A stretch of DNA of 64,000 bases from Pseudoalteromonas haloplanktis ATCC 14393 (GCF_000238355.1 NZ_AHCA01000014.1:1-64000); one strand, 5' to 3'. Shown: positions 41,528-51,679, numbered from the stretch's first letter. A program made the numbers and translations. The notes: generated from the sequence alone by a model not told the origin.

Positions 41528-42743
41528 GGTTAGTTTAGCTTTTATCCTACTAGGGCTAGCATTTAGCTTTAATGCACTGGCACAGGTTAAGGGATTACTG
41601 CAATTGACAGCTGTAAATGGTGACCCGCAACTTAGTTGGCAAGAAGGTGGCGTTGGACTTTACCGTTACGATAGTGACAACGATGGTATTGTACTTTCGC
41701 AGGGTCTTATCGATTTTAGGGTTGATTTAAGTACTAATTGGTCGGCGCATGGGGTTGTTAATGCTTATCAAGATCCGCAAGCCTCGTTAGGTTTTAGCCA
41801 AGCCTATTTTCAATATCAGCCACTAACGAGTAGCAAGTATAAATGGCATGTTAGAGCGGGGGGATTTTACCCGTTATTATCACTGGAAAACCCGGATATG
41901 GGTTGGATCTCTCCTTATAATTACACCAACTCTGCTATTAATTCTTGGATTGGTGAGGAGGTTCGTACTGTGGGGGTTGAAGCAACTATCAAGCGCCCTG
42001 GGCGCAGCTTTAACAGTAAACATAGCTTTGCGTTTGTTGGTGCAACATTTAAAGGGAATGATCCCGCAGGTACGCTTTTAGCGTGGCGTGGATTTGCAAT
42101 GCATGACCGACAAACAACCTTTAATGAAGCGGTTGCATTTGCACCCGTTGCATCACTTAATACATCTCAGCTGCAACATCAAGCAAATCAGGTTTTGCCT
42201 TTTGAAGAAGTTGATGGTCGCTTTGGTTATTATGGTGGCATTCATTGGGACTATCTTAAAAAGTCACAGTTTCGTTTTTATTATTATGATAATAATGGCG
42301 ATCCAGCGGCATTAAATTACAGCACAGGGCAATATGCGTGGGATACGCGGTTTTCAAGTGTTGCATGGTTGTATAAATTTACAGCTCAAACTCGCCTGAT
42401 AGTACAAGCTATGTCTGGCAACACGGCGATGGGCGAGAGCCGTGGTGTTGATAATGACTTTTATAGTCACTTTATCCTATTAAGCCACAAAAAGGCAGCG
42501 CATAGGTTGTCTATTCGCTATGACTACTTTGAAGTTACTGACAAAGATGATTGGACGTTTGACCCAAATGCCAGTCATGGCGAAGGGATCACAGCTACTT
42601 TGCGCTACCAGCTTTCACCACAATGGCAGTTAGGGATCGAGGGGTCAGCTTTGCATAGTCAAGCTGACAACCGTGAAGCGATGGGCATTGCCAGAAAATT
42701 ATCGCAACAGCAGCTGAGCTTAAATGTGCAGTGGCGCTATTAA
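41520..42743 (+). CDS. Outer-membrane barrel-like protein downstream of the cupredoxin
   Basis: 407 residues from the ATG at 41520, which overlaps the preceding stop and gives a compact signal peptide (MNKVSLAFILLGLAFSFNALA). An in-frame ATG at 41505 is possible. The mature part is rich in aromatic and alternating strands (WSAHGVVNAYQDP, FRFYYYDNNGDP) and ends LSLNVQWRY, as in outer-membrane barrels. It lacks a recognisable family name. The gene pair is followed after 68 nt by a chemoreceptor. Confidence 0.75.
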   Translation: MNKVSLAFILLGLAFSFNALAQVKGLLQLTAVNGDPQLSWQEGGVGLYRYDSDNDGIVLSQGLIDFRVDLSTNWSAHGVVNAYQDPQASLGFSQAYFQYQPLTSSKYKWHVRAGGFYPLLSLENPDMGWISPYNYTNSAINSWIGEEVRTVGVEATIKRPGRSFNSKHSFAFVGATFKGNDPAGTLLAWRGFAMHDRQTTFNEAVAFAPVASLNTSQLQHQANQVLPFEEVDGRFGYYGGIHWDYLKKSQFRFYYYDNNGDPAALNYSTGQYAWDTRFSSVAWLYKFTAQTRLIVQAMSGNTAMGESRGVDNDFYSHFILLSHKKAAHRLSIRYDYFEVTDKDDWTFDPNASHGEGITATLRYQLSPQWQLGIEGSALHSQADNREAMGIARKLSQQQLSLNVQWRY

Positions 42744-42811
42744 TGGTAATTTTATTCATTTGAACTATCTTTAAGTAACTATTGATACAGCATTTTTTGT
42801 AAAGGTAAAAC

Positions 42812-44413
42812 ATGAAATTACAGAGTATTCGTGTGAAAAGCTCCATTCCAATCATGTTACTTGGGATTGCAATAATTGTATTGATCACAGGTTACAGCCA
42901 TTTGATTAATTTACAAAAAGTTGCTTTAGATACACAGTCTGAGCGATTCCTTAATGCTATTTCAGTGGTTGTTAATGGCGATCGTGATCTCTACCAAGCC
43001 AAAGTTGCAGAGTTGCATTTAGTCACGAATAAAATCGGCAATGCTGAAGAGTTGCAAGAGCATCAAGAAAACGCCCAACAAGTGGCTGAGCGATTTAAGC
43101 AGTATTTGCAGTACTTATCTGTCTATCCACAAGTTACTGCACAATTTAGTGGCTTTAACAACGCATTTGATAAATGGCTATCGGCATCAAATGCCTATAT
43201 TGATGACCCACAAAACCGACAAAAAAATCTTCAAGCTGATAGAGAGTTTGCTGCACTGCGTGGCATTTTAGATAAGGCAGGTGAGCAAGCGGAGCTGACA
43301 TCGAAAGATGAAAAACAAAAGCTGCTTGAAAAAATTAGCACTACAAAAGGATTCTTATTGGTTATGGTGGTAGTACTGTTAGCCATTTCTGGTTGGTTCA
43401 GTTATATCATTCCGCGTCAGTTAACTAAACAGATGCATTATGTGACTGCACGGATCAATGATATTGCCTCCGGTGACGGTGATTTAACGGGCAGGATCGC
43501 CGTCAAAAGCCAAGATGAATTTTCTGAGTTAGCGACAGCATTTAATCGTTTTTTGGATAATTTACAGCAATTGATCCGTGATATTTTAGAACAAGCAAAA
43601 GAGTTAAATCACTTAGGTATCGATCTTAATCAGTTCGCCAAGCAAAATAATCAGGTCAACCAAAAACTCAGCCAAGCATCCGAGTCAATTGTCAGTGCTG
43701 TGCATGAGATGAGTGTTGCTAGTCGTGAAGTGGCCAATGTTGCGCAGCAGTCATCTAAAGAAGCAGATAACTCACAACAATTTGCTAAGCAGGGGTTAGC
43801 GGCGGTGGCTAATTCCAGTGATAAAATAGTTGCGTTATCTGATAATATGGAACACGCGAGTAATAAATCAACCGAGCTACAGGAAAACTCCGAGAATATA
43901 GCGAAAGTGCTAGATGTGATCCGTGCAATTGCAGAACAAACTAATCTACTGGCGTTGAATGCGGCGATAGAAGCTGCGCGCGCCGGTGAGCAAGGTCGAG
44001 GTTTTGCGGTGGTGGCTGATGAAGTGCGCACTTTGGCAACTCGCACTCAAGAAAGCACTAATGATATACAAACTATGGTGGAGCAATTTGCTAATAGTGT
44101 AGAGCAATCATTAGCGGCAATTAATGGTGGCAAGCGCTTTGCTGATGAAGCTGTTGCTTCATTTGCGCAAACTAATGATGTGCTTAATGCTATGCAGCAA
44201 TCATCGATAAAAGTGAATGATATGGCGATGCAAACAGCGCAAGCAACCGATGAGCAAACCGCCGTTGCTGAAGAAATTAGCCATAATTTATCGTCATTAA
44301 ATGATCAAACCGTGCAAGGTGGTGAGCTTGCACATTCTACTGAAGAGGTGGCTGTAAGGATGAACCAGTTAACCGATGAGCTGAGTCGTTTAGTGCAACG
44401 TTTTAAGGTTTAG
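42812..44413 (+). CDS. Methyl-accepting chemotaxis protein
   Basis: 533 residues. Two membrane segments (about 15-33 and 180-198) enclose a helical periplasmic domain. A HAMP domain (RLNDIASGDGDLTGRI-like region, residues about 205-255) leads to a long cytoplasmic coiled coil. The hairpin tip AIAEQTNLLALNAAIEAARA, then GEQGRGFAVVADEVR, is the universal CheA/CheW-binding sequence. The ligand is unknown. An AAAGGT SD sits 7 nt before the ATG. A strong bidirectional terminator follows. Confidence 0.93.
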   Translation: MKLQSIRVKSSIPIMLLGIAIIVLITGYSHLINLQKVALDTQSERFLNAISVVVNGDRDLYQAKVAELHLVTNKIGNAEELQEHQENAQQVAERFKQYLQYLSVYPQVTAQFSGFNNAFDKWLSASNAYIDDPQNRQKNLQADREFAALRGILDKAGEQAELTSKDEKQKLLEKISTTKGFLLVMVVVLLAISGWFSYIIPRQLTKQMHYVTARINDIASGDGDLTGRIAVKSQDEFSELATAFNRFLDNLQQLIRDILEQAKELNHLGIDLNQFAKQNNQVNQKLSQASESIVSAVHEMSVASREVANVAQQSSKEADNSQQFAKQGLAAVANSSDKIVALSDNMEHASNKSTELQENSENIAKVLDVIRAIAEQTNLLALNAAIEAARAGEQGRGFAVVADEVRTLATRTQESTNDIQTMVEQFANSVEQSLAAINGGKRFADEAVASFAQTNDVLNAMQQSSIKVNDMAMQTAQATDEQTAVAEEISHNLSSLNDQTVQGGELAHSTEEVAVRMNQLTDELSRLVQRFKV

Positions 44414-44435
44414 TTAATCTTAAATACAGGCAATA

Positions 44436-44459
44436 AAAAGGGTTCGTACGAACCCTTTT
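44436..44459. terminator. Bidirectional terminator between the chemoreceptor and speE
   Basis: Perfect 24-base palindrome with stem AAAAGGGTTCG (44436-44446) and CGAACCCTTTT (44449-44459), between convergent genes. Confidence 0.9.
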
Positions 44460-44483
44460 ACATATCAATTTTTACTACAACGT

Positions 44484-45347
44484 TTACTTTTTCTCAAAAG
44501 CGCGTTTCATATAATTAGGTGTTGCTAGCGCGCCGTGGTGAATACCACTGTTGTAGTATTCTGTACCTTGTGCGATGTCTGCAGCAGCATCTTCTCTAAA
44601 TCCTGCAAATGCTTCATCTTTACGAGCAAGCGTCACTGACCATAAACCACTTGGGTAAATTGGCTGTGGGAATGGCAGTGTTTGCAAATCGTTAAAGCCA
44701 ACATCTGTCATTGCATCACGCATTTCTACTAATAATGGCATATGCATAAGGGGTGATTCACTTTGTTGCACCATAATACCGCCAGGGCGAAGCGCGTTTA
44801 AACAGCTCGTGTAAAAAGCATGGTTGAACAAGCCTTCACCAGGGCCTACCGGATCAGTACCATCAACAATAACCACATCAATTGACTCAGCAGCAAGTTC
44901 ACGCATGTACTTGATACCATCGTCAAACATGACAGTGGCACGTGGATCTTGGTTCGCTTCACATAATTCAGGGAAGTATTTTAATGACATTTGTGTCACA
45001 ACTTCGTCAATATCAATCTGTGTAACAGATTCAACGCTAGGGTGTTTGAGCACTTCACGTAAGGTGCCGCAATCACCACCGCCGATAATGACTACATTTT
45101 TCGGGTTTGGGTGAGCAAGCAATGCTGGGTGGCTGATCATTTCATGGTAAAAAAAGTTCTCGCGACTACTTACCATAGTACAACCATCAATAATCATTAG
45201 GTTACCAAAGTCGGTAGTTTCATACATTTCGACTTTTTGGAAAGGTGATTGCTGCTCATCTAACTTTTTATTGATGCGTAGAGAGAACGCACTGCCGTCA
45301 CGTTCACTGATTTCGGTAAACCATTTGCTTTGCTCTAAATTTGCCAT
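44484..45347 (-). CDS. speE: Spermidine synthase SpeE
   Basis: 287 residues from the ATG at 45347 (MANLEQSKWFTEISERDG), matching E. coli SpeE length; a longer TTG frame is rejected. The methyltransferase-like fold has VVIIGGGDCGTLREVLKH, the acidic QIDIDEVV and DVVIVDGTDPVGPGEGLF for decarboxylated S-adenosylmethionine. It transfers an aminopropyl group to putrescine. It is divergent from speA across a 202-nt gap, so the polyamine genes share one regulatory region. Confidence 0.93.
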   Translation of the reverse strand: MANLEQSKWFTEISERDGSAFSLRINKKLDEQQSPFQKVEMYETTDFGNLMIIDGCTMVSSRENFFYHEMISHPALLAHPNPKNVVIIGGGDCGTLREVLKHPSVESVTQIDIDEVVTQMSLKYFPELCEANQDPRATVMFDDGIKYMRELAAESIDVVIVDGTDPVGPGEGLFNHAFYTSCLNALRPGGIMVQQSESPLMHMPLLVEMRDAMTDVGFNDLQTLPFPQPIYPSGLWSVTLARKDEAFAGFREDAAADIAQGTEYYNSGIHHGALATPNYMKRAFEKK

Positions 45348-45549
45348 GTCGCTAGTTACACTTTTGAGTTGAGTATGAAAAAGGGGCAATTTTGCCAGTG
45401 CTTGGCGTTTTGCTCAATGAAATTTTAACCAGTATAGCGAATATTTTATCTTAGCTTTGGTTTAAAGGTTATTTTTTGTTAGCTTAGGGCGTTATGACGT
45501 ATTAAAATAACCGATTCCGCGAAACTTGTTAACTAGAGAAGAATTTGCC

Positions 45550-47427
45550 ATGACTTGGGGTTTAGACACAGCACGCTCTACATATAACGTCGCACATTGG
45601 AGCGATGGTTACTTTGACATTAATAGCCAAGGTGAGTTAGTCGCTTACCCAGATGGCGATCAAACTAAAGCCGCTATTTCATTAACTGAGTTGACTGAGC
45701 AATTCAAAAAACAAGGGTTAACGCTACCTGTACTAGTACGTTTTACTGATATTTTACAAAACCGCGTTGATACTTTGACCAGTGCTTTTCGCAGTGCACG
45801 TAATGCTCGTACCTATCAGGGGCAATATACTTGTGTATACCCAATAAAAGTAAACCAACAGCGCTCAGTGGTCAGTAAGTTATTAGCCCACCCTAGTGGT
45901 TTAGTCGGTTTAGAGGCAGGCTCAAAACCTGAGTTAATGGCTATTTTAGGTGTAGCTAAACAGCCAATAACTATCGTTTGTAATGGCTATAAAGATAGCG
46001 AGTTTTTACGTTTAGCGTGTATTGGCCAAGCAATGGGGCACAAAGTTAAAATCGTGGTTGAAAAACTCTCCGAATTAACAACCTTACTCGCAGAAATTGA
46101 AGATTTAGGCATTGAGCCTGCCATTGGTATTCGTATCCGTTTAAATTCAGTGGGCAAAGGTAAATGGCAAAATACCGGTGGTGAAAAAGGTAAGTTTGGT
46201 TTAACAGCAGGGCAAGTATTAGCGGCTGTTGAAGTCCTTAAAAAACATGACAAACTGCATTTAATGCAAATGGTGCATTTTCATATTGGTTCACAAATTG
46301 CCAATATTCGTGATATTCACCGCGCTTTACGTGAATGTTCCCGTCACTTTGCTGAATTAAGCCAGTTAGGTGTACCACTGAATACCGTGGATGTGGGAGG
46401 TGGTTTAGGGGTTGATTACGAAGGTTCGGGTTCACGCAGTGCTTGTTCAATGAATTATACAGTTGAAGAATACGCGCGTAATGTGGTTAATGCGTTTGCT
46501 GAAGTATGTGAGCAGCATGATTTACCACACCCTGCCATTATTACTGAATCAGGCCGCGCACTCACTGCGCATCATGCGGTATTGATCACCGATGTTATTG
46601 ATGTTGAACAAGCACCAAATCACAGCAACCCAAGTGCCCCGGAGCCGAATAGTGCCTTAGTACTTGATGATATGTGGCAATGTTTACAGCGTTTAAATCC
46701 ACGTATGGCACTGGAAATTTACCATGATGCCATGCACTTATTCAGCGAGGCACACGATCAATATGTACACGGCCTAGTAAGCATGTTGGAATGGGCTAAG
46801 ATAGAACAGCTTTATTTTACTATTTTGCATCGCGTTCGTGCTTCTTTAAGCAATGCCCGTGCTCACCGTGAAGTGCTTGATGACCTAAACGAAAAATTAG
46901 CTGATAAACTGTTTGTGAACTTTTCTTTATTTCAGTCGCTGCCAGATGTCTGGGGGATTCAGCAGTTATTTCCGGTGATGCCGATTGAAAATCTCGACAA
47001 ACCACTAACACAACGCGCTATTATTCAAGATATTACCTGTGATTCTGATGGGCAAATTCGTGAGTATGTGGAAGGTGCGGGAATTGAAACTAGCCTACCT
47101 ATCCCACAATATGTTCCTGGACAGCAGTATCACATTGCTATGTTTATGGTCGGGGCGTACCAAGAGATATTAGGTGATCTGCATAATTTGTTTGGTGATA
47201 CTGATTCTGTACACGTAGAGCTTACCGAGCAAGGTTACCAGCTTACGAATGCAATTAAGGGTGATAGTGTTAAGGATGTATTAAAGTTTGTTGATTATGA
47301 TAGCGATATTTTTTCGGACAACTTTACTAGCACAGTGCAGCAGTTAGATATCAGTGAGCCAATTAAGCAACAATATTTAGCAGAGCTCAATGCAGGTCTT
47401 GAAGGGTATACCTATTTTGAAGATTAA
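45550..47427 (+). CDS. speA: Biosynthetic arginine decarboxylase SpeA
   Basis: 625 residues from the ATG at 45550 (MTWGLDTARSTYNVAHWSDG). AGAGAAG upstream is the likely SD; the longer TTG frame lacks one. It is a PLP enzyme of the alanine-racemase fold. The PLP lysine lies in VYPIKVNQQ, VDVGGGLGVDYEGS binds phosphate, and the substrate Cys/Asp region is ISLFQSLPDVW-like near residue 460. It makes agmatine from arginine, leading to putrescine. Divergent from speE. Confidence 0.95.
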   Translation: MTWGLDTARSTYNVAHWSDGYFDINSQGELVAYPDGDQTKAAISLTELTEQFKKQGLTLPVLVRFTDILQNRVDTLTSAFRSARNARTYQGQYTCVYPIKVNQQRSVVSKLLAHPSGLVGLEAGSKPELMAILGVAKQPITIVCNGYKDSEFLRLACIGQAMGHKVKIVVEKLSELTTLLAEIEDLGIEPAIGIRIRLNSVGKGKWQNTGGEKGKFGLTAGQVLAAVEVLKKHDKLHLMQMVHFHIGSQIANIRDIHRALRECSRHFAELSQLGVPLNTVDVGGGLGVDYEGSGSRSACSMNYTVEEYARNVVNAFAEVCEQHDLPHPAIITESGRALTAHHAVLITDVIDVEQAPNHSNPSAPEPNSALVLDDMWQCLQRLNPRMALEIYHDAMHLFSEAHDQYVHGLVSMLEWAKIEQLYFTILHRVRASLSNARAHREVLDDLNEKLADKLFVNFSLFQSLPDVWGIQQLFPVMPIENLDKPLTQRAIIQDITCDSDGQIREYVEGAGIETSLPIPQYVPGQQYHIAMFMVGAYQEILGDLHNLFGDTDSVHVELTEQGYQLTNAIKGDSVKDVLKFVDYDSDIFSDNFTSTVQQLDISEPIKQQYLAELNAGLEGYTYFED

Positions 47428-47490
47428 TTGCAATATTGGGTATGGCTTAATCAATTGCCTAACAGTTTTAATGAAAGGAATTAAGTAGTA

Positions 47491-48369
47491 ATGTCTTTGA
47501 TCCGTTGTATTTTTAGCATCTTTTTCTACACCCTAAATACGATAATTTGGTTTGTGCCTATTTTTATTTGTGGCTTAATTAAATTACTGCCGATTAAACC
47601 ATTGCAAAAAGCCATGAGTTGGTCGGCTAAAAAGTGTGCCAGTATTTGGGTGTCTTGCAATTCGATTAATCAAAATATTTTTACTCCTCATCAGCTAAAT
47701 GTCACTGGGCTTGAAGAAATAAAGCTAAAAGACTGGTATTTAGTTATTGCCAACCACCAAAGTTGGGTGGATATTTTAGTGATGCAGCGTGTACTTAATC
47801 GCCGCATTCCATTTTTAAACTTCTTTTTAAAGAAAGAGCTTATTTATGTGCCATTTTTAGGCTTGGCATGGTGGGCACTGGATTTCCCATTTATGACGCG
47901 CACAAGCAAAAGCCAATTAAAAAAGAACCCTAAACTGCGAGGCAAAGACTTAGAAACAACACGTAAGGCTTGTGAAAAATTTAAAGAAATGCCGGTAAGT
48001 ATTGTTAACTTTGTTGAAGGTACACGTTTTACAGCACAAAAACACGCTCGTCAGAACAGCCCTTTCCCACATTTATTGAAACCAAAAGCGGGTGGAGTAG
48101 CATTTGTAATGCAAGCGATGGGCGAGCAGATCTCTAAGGTAGTTAATGTGACTATCCATTACCCAGATGGCATTCCTAGCTTTGTCGACTTTGCAAGTGG
48201 TCGCGTTAAGAACATAAATGTACACATAGAAGTGCGGCCTGTAAGCCCCGAGTTAATAGGTGATTACACGGGAGACTCTGAATTTAGGGTTGGCTTTCAG
48301 TCTGAATTAAACCGCCTATGGCAAGAAAAAGAGCAACAGTTAGTTAAGCTTGAGCAACAAGCTAAGTGA
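47491..48369 (+). CDS. 1-acyl-glycerol-3-phosphate-type acyltransferase (YihG-like), paralogue 1
   Basis: 292 residues. An N-terminal membrane segment (about 8-30) precedes an LPLAT domain with motif I NHQSWVD (HX4D), motif II FLKKELIYVPFLG and motif III FVEGTRF. Length and motifs resemble E. coli YihG, a membrane acyltransferase that places polyunsaturated or other acyl chains on lysophospholipid. The next gene is a paralogue in the same operon. Confidence 0.85.
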   Translation: MSLIRCIFSIFFYTLNTIIWFVPIFICGLIKLLPIKPLQKAMSWSAKKCASIWVSCNSINQNIFTPHQLNVTGLEEIKLKDWYLVIANHQSWVDILVMQRVLNRRIPFLNFFLKKELIYVPFLGLAWWALDFPFMTRTSKSQLKKNPKLRGKDLETTRKACEKFKEMPVSIVNFVEGTRFTAQKHARQNSPFPHLLKPKAGGVAFVMQAMGEQISKVVNVTIHYPDGIPSFVDFASGRVKNINVHIEVRPVSPELIGDYTGDSEFRVGFQSELNRLWQEKEQQLVKLEQQAK

Positions 48370-48388
48370 TCTGTACAAGCGAGTATGT

Positions 48389-49312
48389 ATGCTAAAAAAT
48401 ATCATCCCTAAATGGCTAAATGGCCTAGCAGTAGGTACACTGCTTTTTAGTAATACCTTGCTGTGGGGCTGCATTGTGTTAATACTCGGTCTAATAAAGT
48501 TAGTATTACCCATGGCTTGGGTAAGTAACTTACTACATAGCGCTTATCAAGGCTGGTGTAGTGGGAATCGGCTTGGCTTAAAATTCAGTAATGCCAAAGT
48601 GACAACAGTGATTAATGGTGATGTTAATAAGCTGGGTTGGTATTTATTGATATCGAATCATTTTAGCTGGCTCGATATTGTGGTGCTAAGTGCAATTGAC
48701 GTATTACCAGCGCCGAAATTTTTTCTAAAAGATGAGCTAAAATATGTGCCGCTGATTGGCTCTGGTGCGTGGGCGATGGGTATGCCATTCATGAAGCGCA
48801 TCAGTAAGGCGCAAGTGGCGAAAAACCCAAAGCTCAAAGGTCTTGATGTTGAGCGCACTAAGCACAGTTGCCGAAACTTTCGTAGCCACCCAACCACCAT
48901 CATTAATTTTGTTGAAGGGACGCGTTTTACTGCTGCAAAACATCAAGCTCAGCAAAGCCCATTTAAACATTTATTAAAGCCGAAAGCGGGTGGTGTTGCA
49001 TTTGCATTAGAGGTGCTGGGTGAGCAGTTTGATGCCATTCTTAATACAACCTTGATGTACCAAGCACAAAGCAATCATATTTGTGCGAGCTTTCTGCGAG
49101 GGCGCTTAAGTGAAGTTACAATAAATATTACTTTAGTGCCAGTCAGTTCTGAGTTACTTGGTAACTACCAGCAAGATAGTCAGTTTAGAGCTCGCTTCCA
49201 AGCGTCGATTAACCAATTATGGTTAGCTAAAGATAGCGAATTGGCTATGGCATATGCACAGCGCAACGCTGAAGCTGTCCTAATCAACAATAAGGAGATT
49301 AAACTACCGTGA
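48389..49312 (+). CDS. 1-acyl-glycerol-3-phosphate-type acyltransferase (YihG-like), paralogue 2
   Basis: 307 residues from the ATG at 48389 (MLKNIIPKWLNGLAV), with a GAG SD; the longer frame would overlap the preceding gene. LPLAT motifs NHFSWLD, FLKDELKYVPLIG, FVEGTRF and LKPKAGGVAFAL match paralogue 1 throughout. Tandem duplication with divergence is likely. The last 4 nt overlap the GTG start of the channel gene. Confidence 0.85.
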   Translation: MLKNIIPKWLNGLAVGTLLFSNTLLWGCIVLILGLIKLVLPMAWVSNLLHSAYQGWCSGNRLGLKFSNAKVTTVINGDVNKLGWYLLISNHFSWLDIVVLSAIDVLPAPKFFLKDELKYVPLIGSGAWAMGMPFMKRISKAQVAKNPKLKGLDVERTKHSCRNFRSHPTTIINFVEGTRFTAAKHQAQQSPFKHLLKPKAGGVAFALEVLGEQFDAILNTTLMYQAQSNHICASFLRGRLSEVTINITLVPVSSELLGNYQQDSQFRARFQASINQLWLAKDSELAMAYAQRNAEAVLINNKEIKLP

Positions 49313-50568
49313 CTACACAGACGCGTCTACAACAATTGGTGACACCTTGGTTTGAAGGTATGCCAGATACGGCATTGTTTAGCTCTCTTACTGCTACCGC
49401 AATTGGAGTTTTCTCACTCTTGGTCGTGTATTTATTTACTCGTAGGTTAATGCTGCCTGGTATTCAAAAAGTGGTGACAAAACTTTCACCAGAGCGCATT
49501 GGTGTGTTAGCCCCCATGCTAACAAAGTTAAACCGTCGTTTTGCAGGGATGTTGTGTTGCGTTTTATTTTTAGCCACGTTTGATAGTGTCTACCCTGTAA
49601 GTGAGTTTGTAGCCGAAGTGTTTAAAACGATCGGCCAAACGTTGTTGATTATTCATGTCGGTTTTATTATCAGTAGTATTGTAAGTATTGCGGGTGGTAT
49701 TTATAACCAGCTTGAATTTGCCCGAGAAGTGCCTATTCAAGGGTTGATCCAAGTCGTAAAGCTGATCACCTTTATGATTTGTGCGATCCTAATTGTGAGT
49801 ATCGTACTGGAAAAATCACCCACCTATATTCTTTCGGGCTTTGGCGCGATTGCCGCCGTGACTTTATTAGTATTTAAAGACACTATTTTAGGATTTGTTG
49901 CCAGCATTCAAATAGCCGCAAATCGCTTGGTAACCTACGGAGATTGGATCCAGGTAGATAACTATGGCGCAGATGGTGAAGTGATTGATCTGGGTTTAAA
50001 TACGGTAAAAGTACGAAACTGGGATAATACAATCACCACGATCCCTACTTATATGTTGGTAGCGGGATCATTTAAAAATTGGCGCGGTATGCAAGAGTCT
50101 GGCGGACGTCGTATCAAGCGCTCCCTTAATATTGATATGAATAGTATACGTTTAGCCGATGATGAATTGACCAAAACGATAGGTCAAACTATCGCTTTAA
50201 AAGAATATATCAAGATGAATACGCTACCAGATCCGGTATCGAATCTCGGCTTGTTCCGTCGTTATGCTGAAGGTTATTTAAAACAGCACAGTAAGATCAA
50301 TACCTCACTGACATTAATGGTGCGTGAGCTACAGCCGCTTAATCACGGCTTACCTATTGAATTTTACTGTTTTAGTGAAGACAAACGTTGGATATCTTAT
50401 GAGCATCTGCAAGCAGAGATCATGGACCATCTGCTTGCTGTATTGCCTATTTTTGATTTGCGTCCTTACCAAAGTGTTACAGGACAATTTAGTCCTGCTT
50501 CCATTAACCCAACAGGTATTAAGCCCACAATTAAAGTGGCAAATAATACTGAAGAAGACCCATACTAA
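49309..50568 (+). CDS. ybdG: Mechanosensitive channel of the MscS superfamily, YbdG type
   Basis: 419 residues from a GTG overlapping the previous stop (GTGA). About four to five membrane segments lie in residues 25-200, then the MscS core with the pore helix GFGAIAAVTLLVFKDTILGFVASIQ. The cytoplasmic segment TVKVRNWDNTITTIPTYMLV and GGRRIKRSL are close to E. coli YbdG, which releases solutes after mild osmotic downshift. It is co-transcribed with two acyltransferases, which would link membrane lipid acylation to a tension-gated channel. Confidence 0.87.
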   Translation: MTTQTRLQQLVTPWFEGMPDTALFSSLTATAIGVFSLLVVYLFTRRLMLPGIQKVVTKLSPERIGVLAPMLTKLNRRFAGMLCCVLFLATFDSVYPVSEFVAEVFKTIGQTLLIIHVGFIISSIVSIAGGIYNQLEFAREVPIQGLIQVVKLITFMICAILIVSIVLEKSPTYILSGFGAIAAVTLLVFKDTILGFVASIQIAANRLVTYGDWIQVDNYGADGEVIDLGLNTVKVRNWDNTITTIPTYMLVAGSFKNWRGMQESGGRRIKRSLNIDMNSIRLADDELTKTIGQTIALKEYIKMNTLPDPVSNLGLFRRYAEGYLKQHSKINTSLTLMVRELQPLNHGLPIEFYCFSEDKRWISYEHLQAEIMDHLLAVLPIFDLRPYQSVTGQFSPASINPTGIKPTIKVANNTEEDPY

Positions 50569-51679
50569 TAAAGGCTATCAACAGCCACCAAATAGGTGGC
50601 TTAGCAAGTCTTAACCATGCAAATGCAACGGCAACAATCACACTATGCCAAATAGAGTGGACCGCAGATGTCCAGATTGGTGAATACAACGCCGCTGCTA
50701 AAAATCCCACCACGGCAGCGTTGAGAGCAGCAATACTACTTGCAAAACGAGGGCGTTTGGCTAATTGTAGCCAACTGTTTTGCAAAGCAAACATTAGTAA
50801 CAACCCAGGTAAAAAAATTAAAATGGTAGCAATTAATGCACCTACAACAGGCTGAATCCCCTCAAATTGCGCACCTAAATAACTCGCAATAGTGAACATA
50901 GGCCCAGGTACTGCTTGAGCGCTGGCATAAGCTGTTAGAAATTGTTCCGTACTAAGGGTAGGCAAACCTGCTTGCAGAATGGGTAACACGACATGCCCAC
51001 CACCAAACACCATTGCACCCGCTTGATAAAAAGGCGCAAATAACGCGATACTTTCATTTAGGGGAATAAAGCTTAAAGCCAGTAGTAAGGCAAATAGCAG
51101 TAAAGCAAACCAGTTAATTCCCGCTTTAGTTGTGGTTTTACTCTCATCATTATTTAAGTTGAGCATTGGCCAAATAGCACCAACACTGGCAGCTATTACT
51201 AAAACAGCTATTTGACTGGTTAGATTTGGTATTAATATAAGCAATATGGTACTTGCTACGGCCAATATTTTTAATATCCAATTAGTGCAAAAGCTTTTCG
51301 CCATACTGAGAGTGGCATCGGCGACAATAACCACAGCGAACAGCTTTAATCCTGCAATAATCGCAAAGTAAATGGCATCAAACTGATGGGTACTAATCGC
51401 AAGTAATATCATGATCAACAAGGATGGCAGTGTAAAGCCAATAAATGCCGCAATACCACCGAGTAATCCACCGCGTTCAACTCCTATGGCAAATCCCACT
51501 TGGCTTGAGCCTGGCCCCGGTAGTGCTTGGCTTAAACTAATTAATTGCGCATAACGTTGGGTAGTTAACCACTTAAGGTTATCAACAAAATGGCGTTTAA
51601 AGTAGCCCAAGTGTGCCGCTGGCCCGCCAAAGCTCATACAACCGAGTAAAAAAAACTGTTTAAATATAGCGAGTAACAT
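50531..51679 (-). CDS. chrA: Chromate transporter ChrA (long-chain type)
   Basis: 382 residues from the ATG at 51679. A GTG at 51703 is possible; an AAGGA lies 14 nt before the ATG, so the start is uncertain. The two homologous CHR halves are visible: CMSFGGPAAHLGYF and QALPGPGSSQVGFAIG in the first, MVFGGGHVVLPILQAG and AQAVPGPMFTIASYLG in the second. About ten membrane segments. ChrA exports chromate. It overlaps the convergent channel gene by 38 nt. Confidence 0.88.
   Translation of the reverse strand: MLLAIFKQFFLLGCMSFGGPAAHLGYFKRHFVDNLKWLTTQRYAQLISLSQALPGPGSSQVGFAIGVERGGLLGGIAAFIGFTLPSLLIMILLAISTHQFDAIYFAIIAGLKLFAVVIVADATLSMAKSFCTNWILKILAVASTILLILIPNLTSQIAVLVIAASVGAIWPMLNLNNDESKTTTKAGINWFALLLFALLLALSFIPLNESIALFAPFYQAGAMVFGGGHVVLPILQAGLPTLSTEQFLTAYASAQAVPGPMFTIASYLGAQFEGIQPVVGALIATILIFLPGLLLMFALQNSWLQLAKRPRFASSIAALNAAVVGFLAAALYSPIWTSAVHSIWHSVIVAVAFAWLRLAKPPIWWLLIAFISMGLLQYYLPL

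Noticed and set aside
45348..45389. Longer speE start (TTG at 45389)
   Set aside because: E. coli-like length and N-terminus are obtained from the ATG at 45347.
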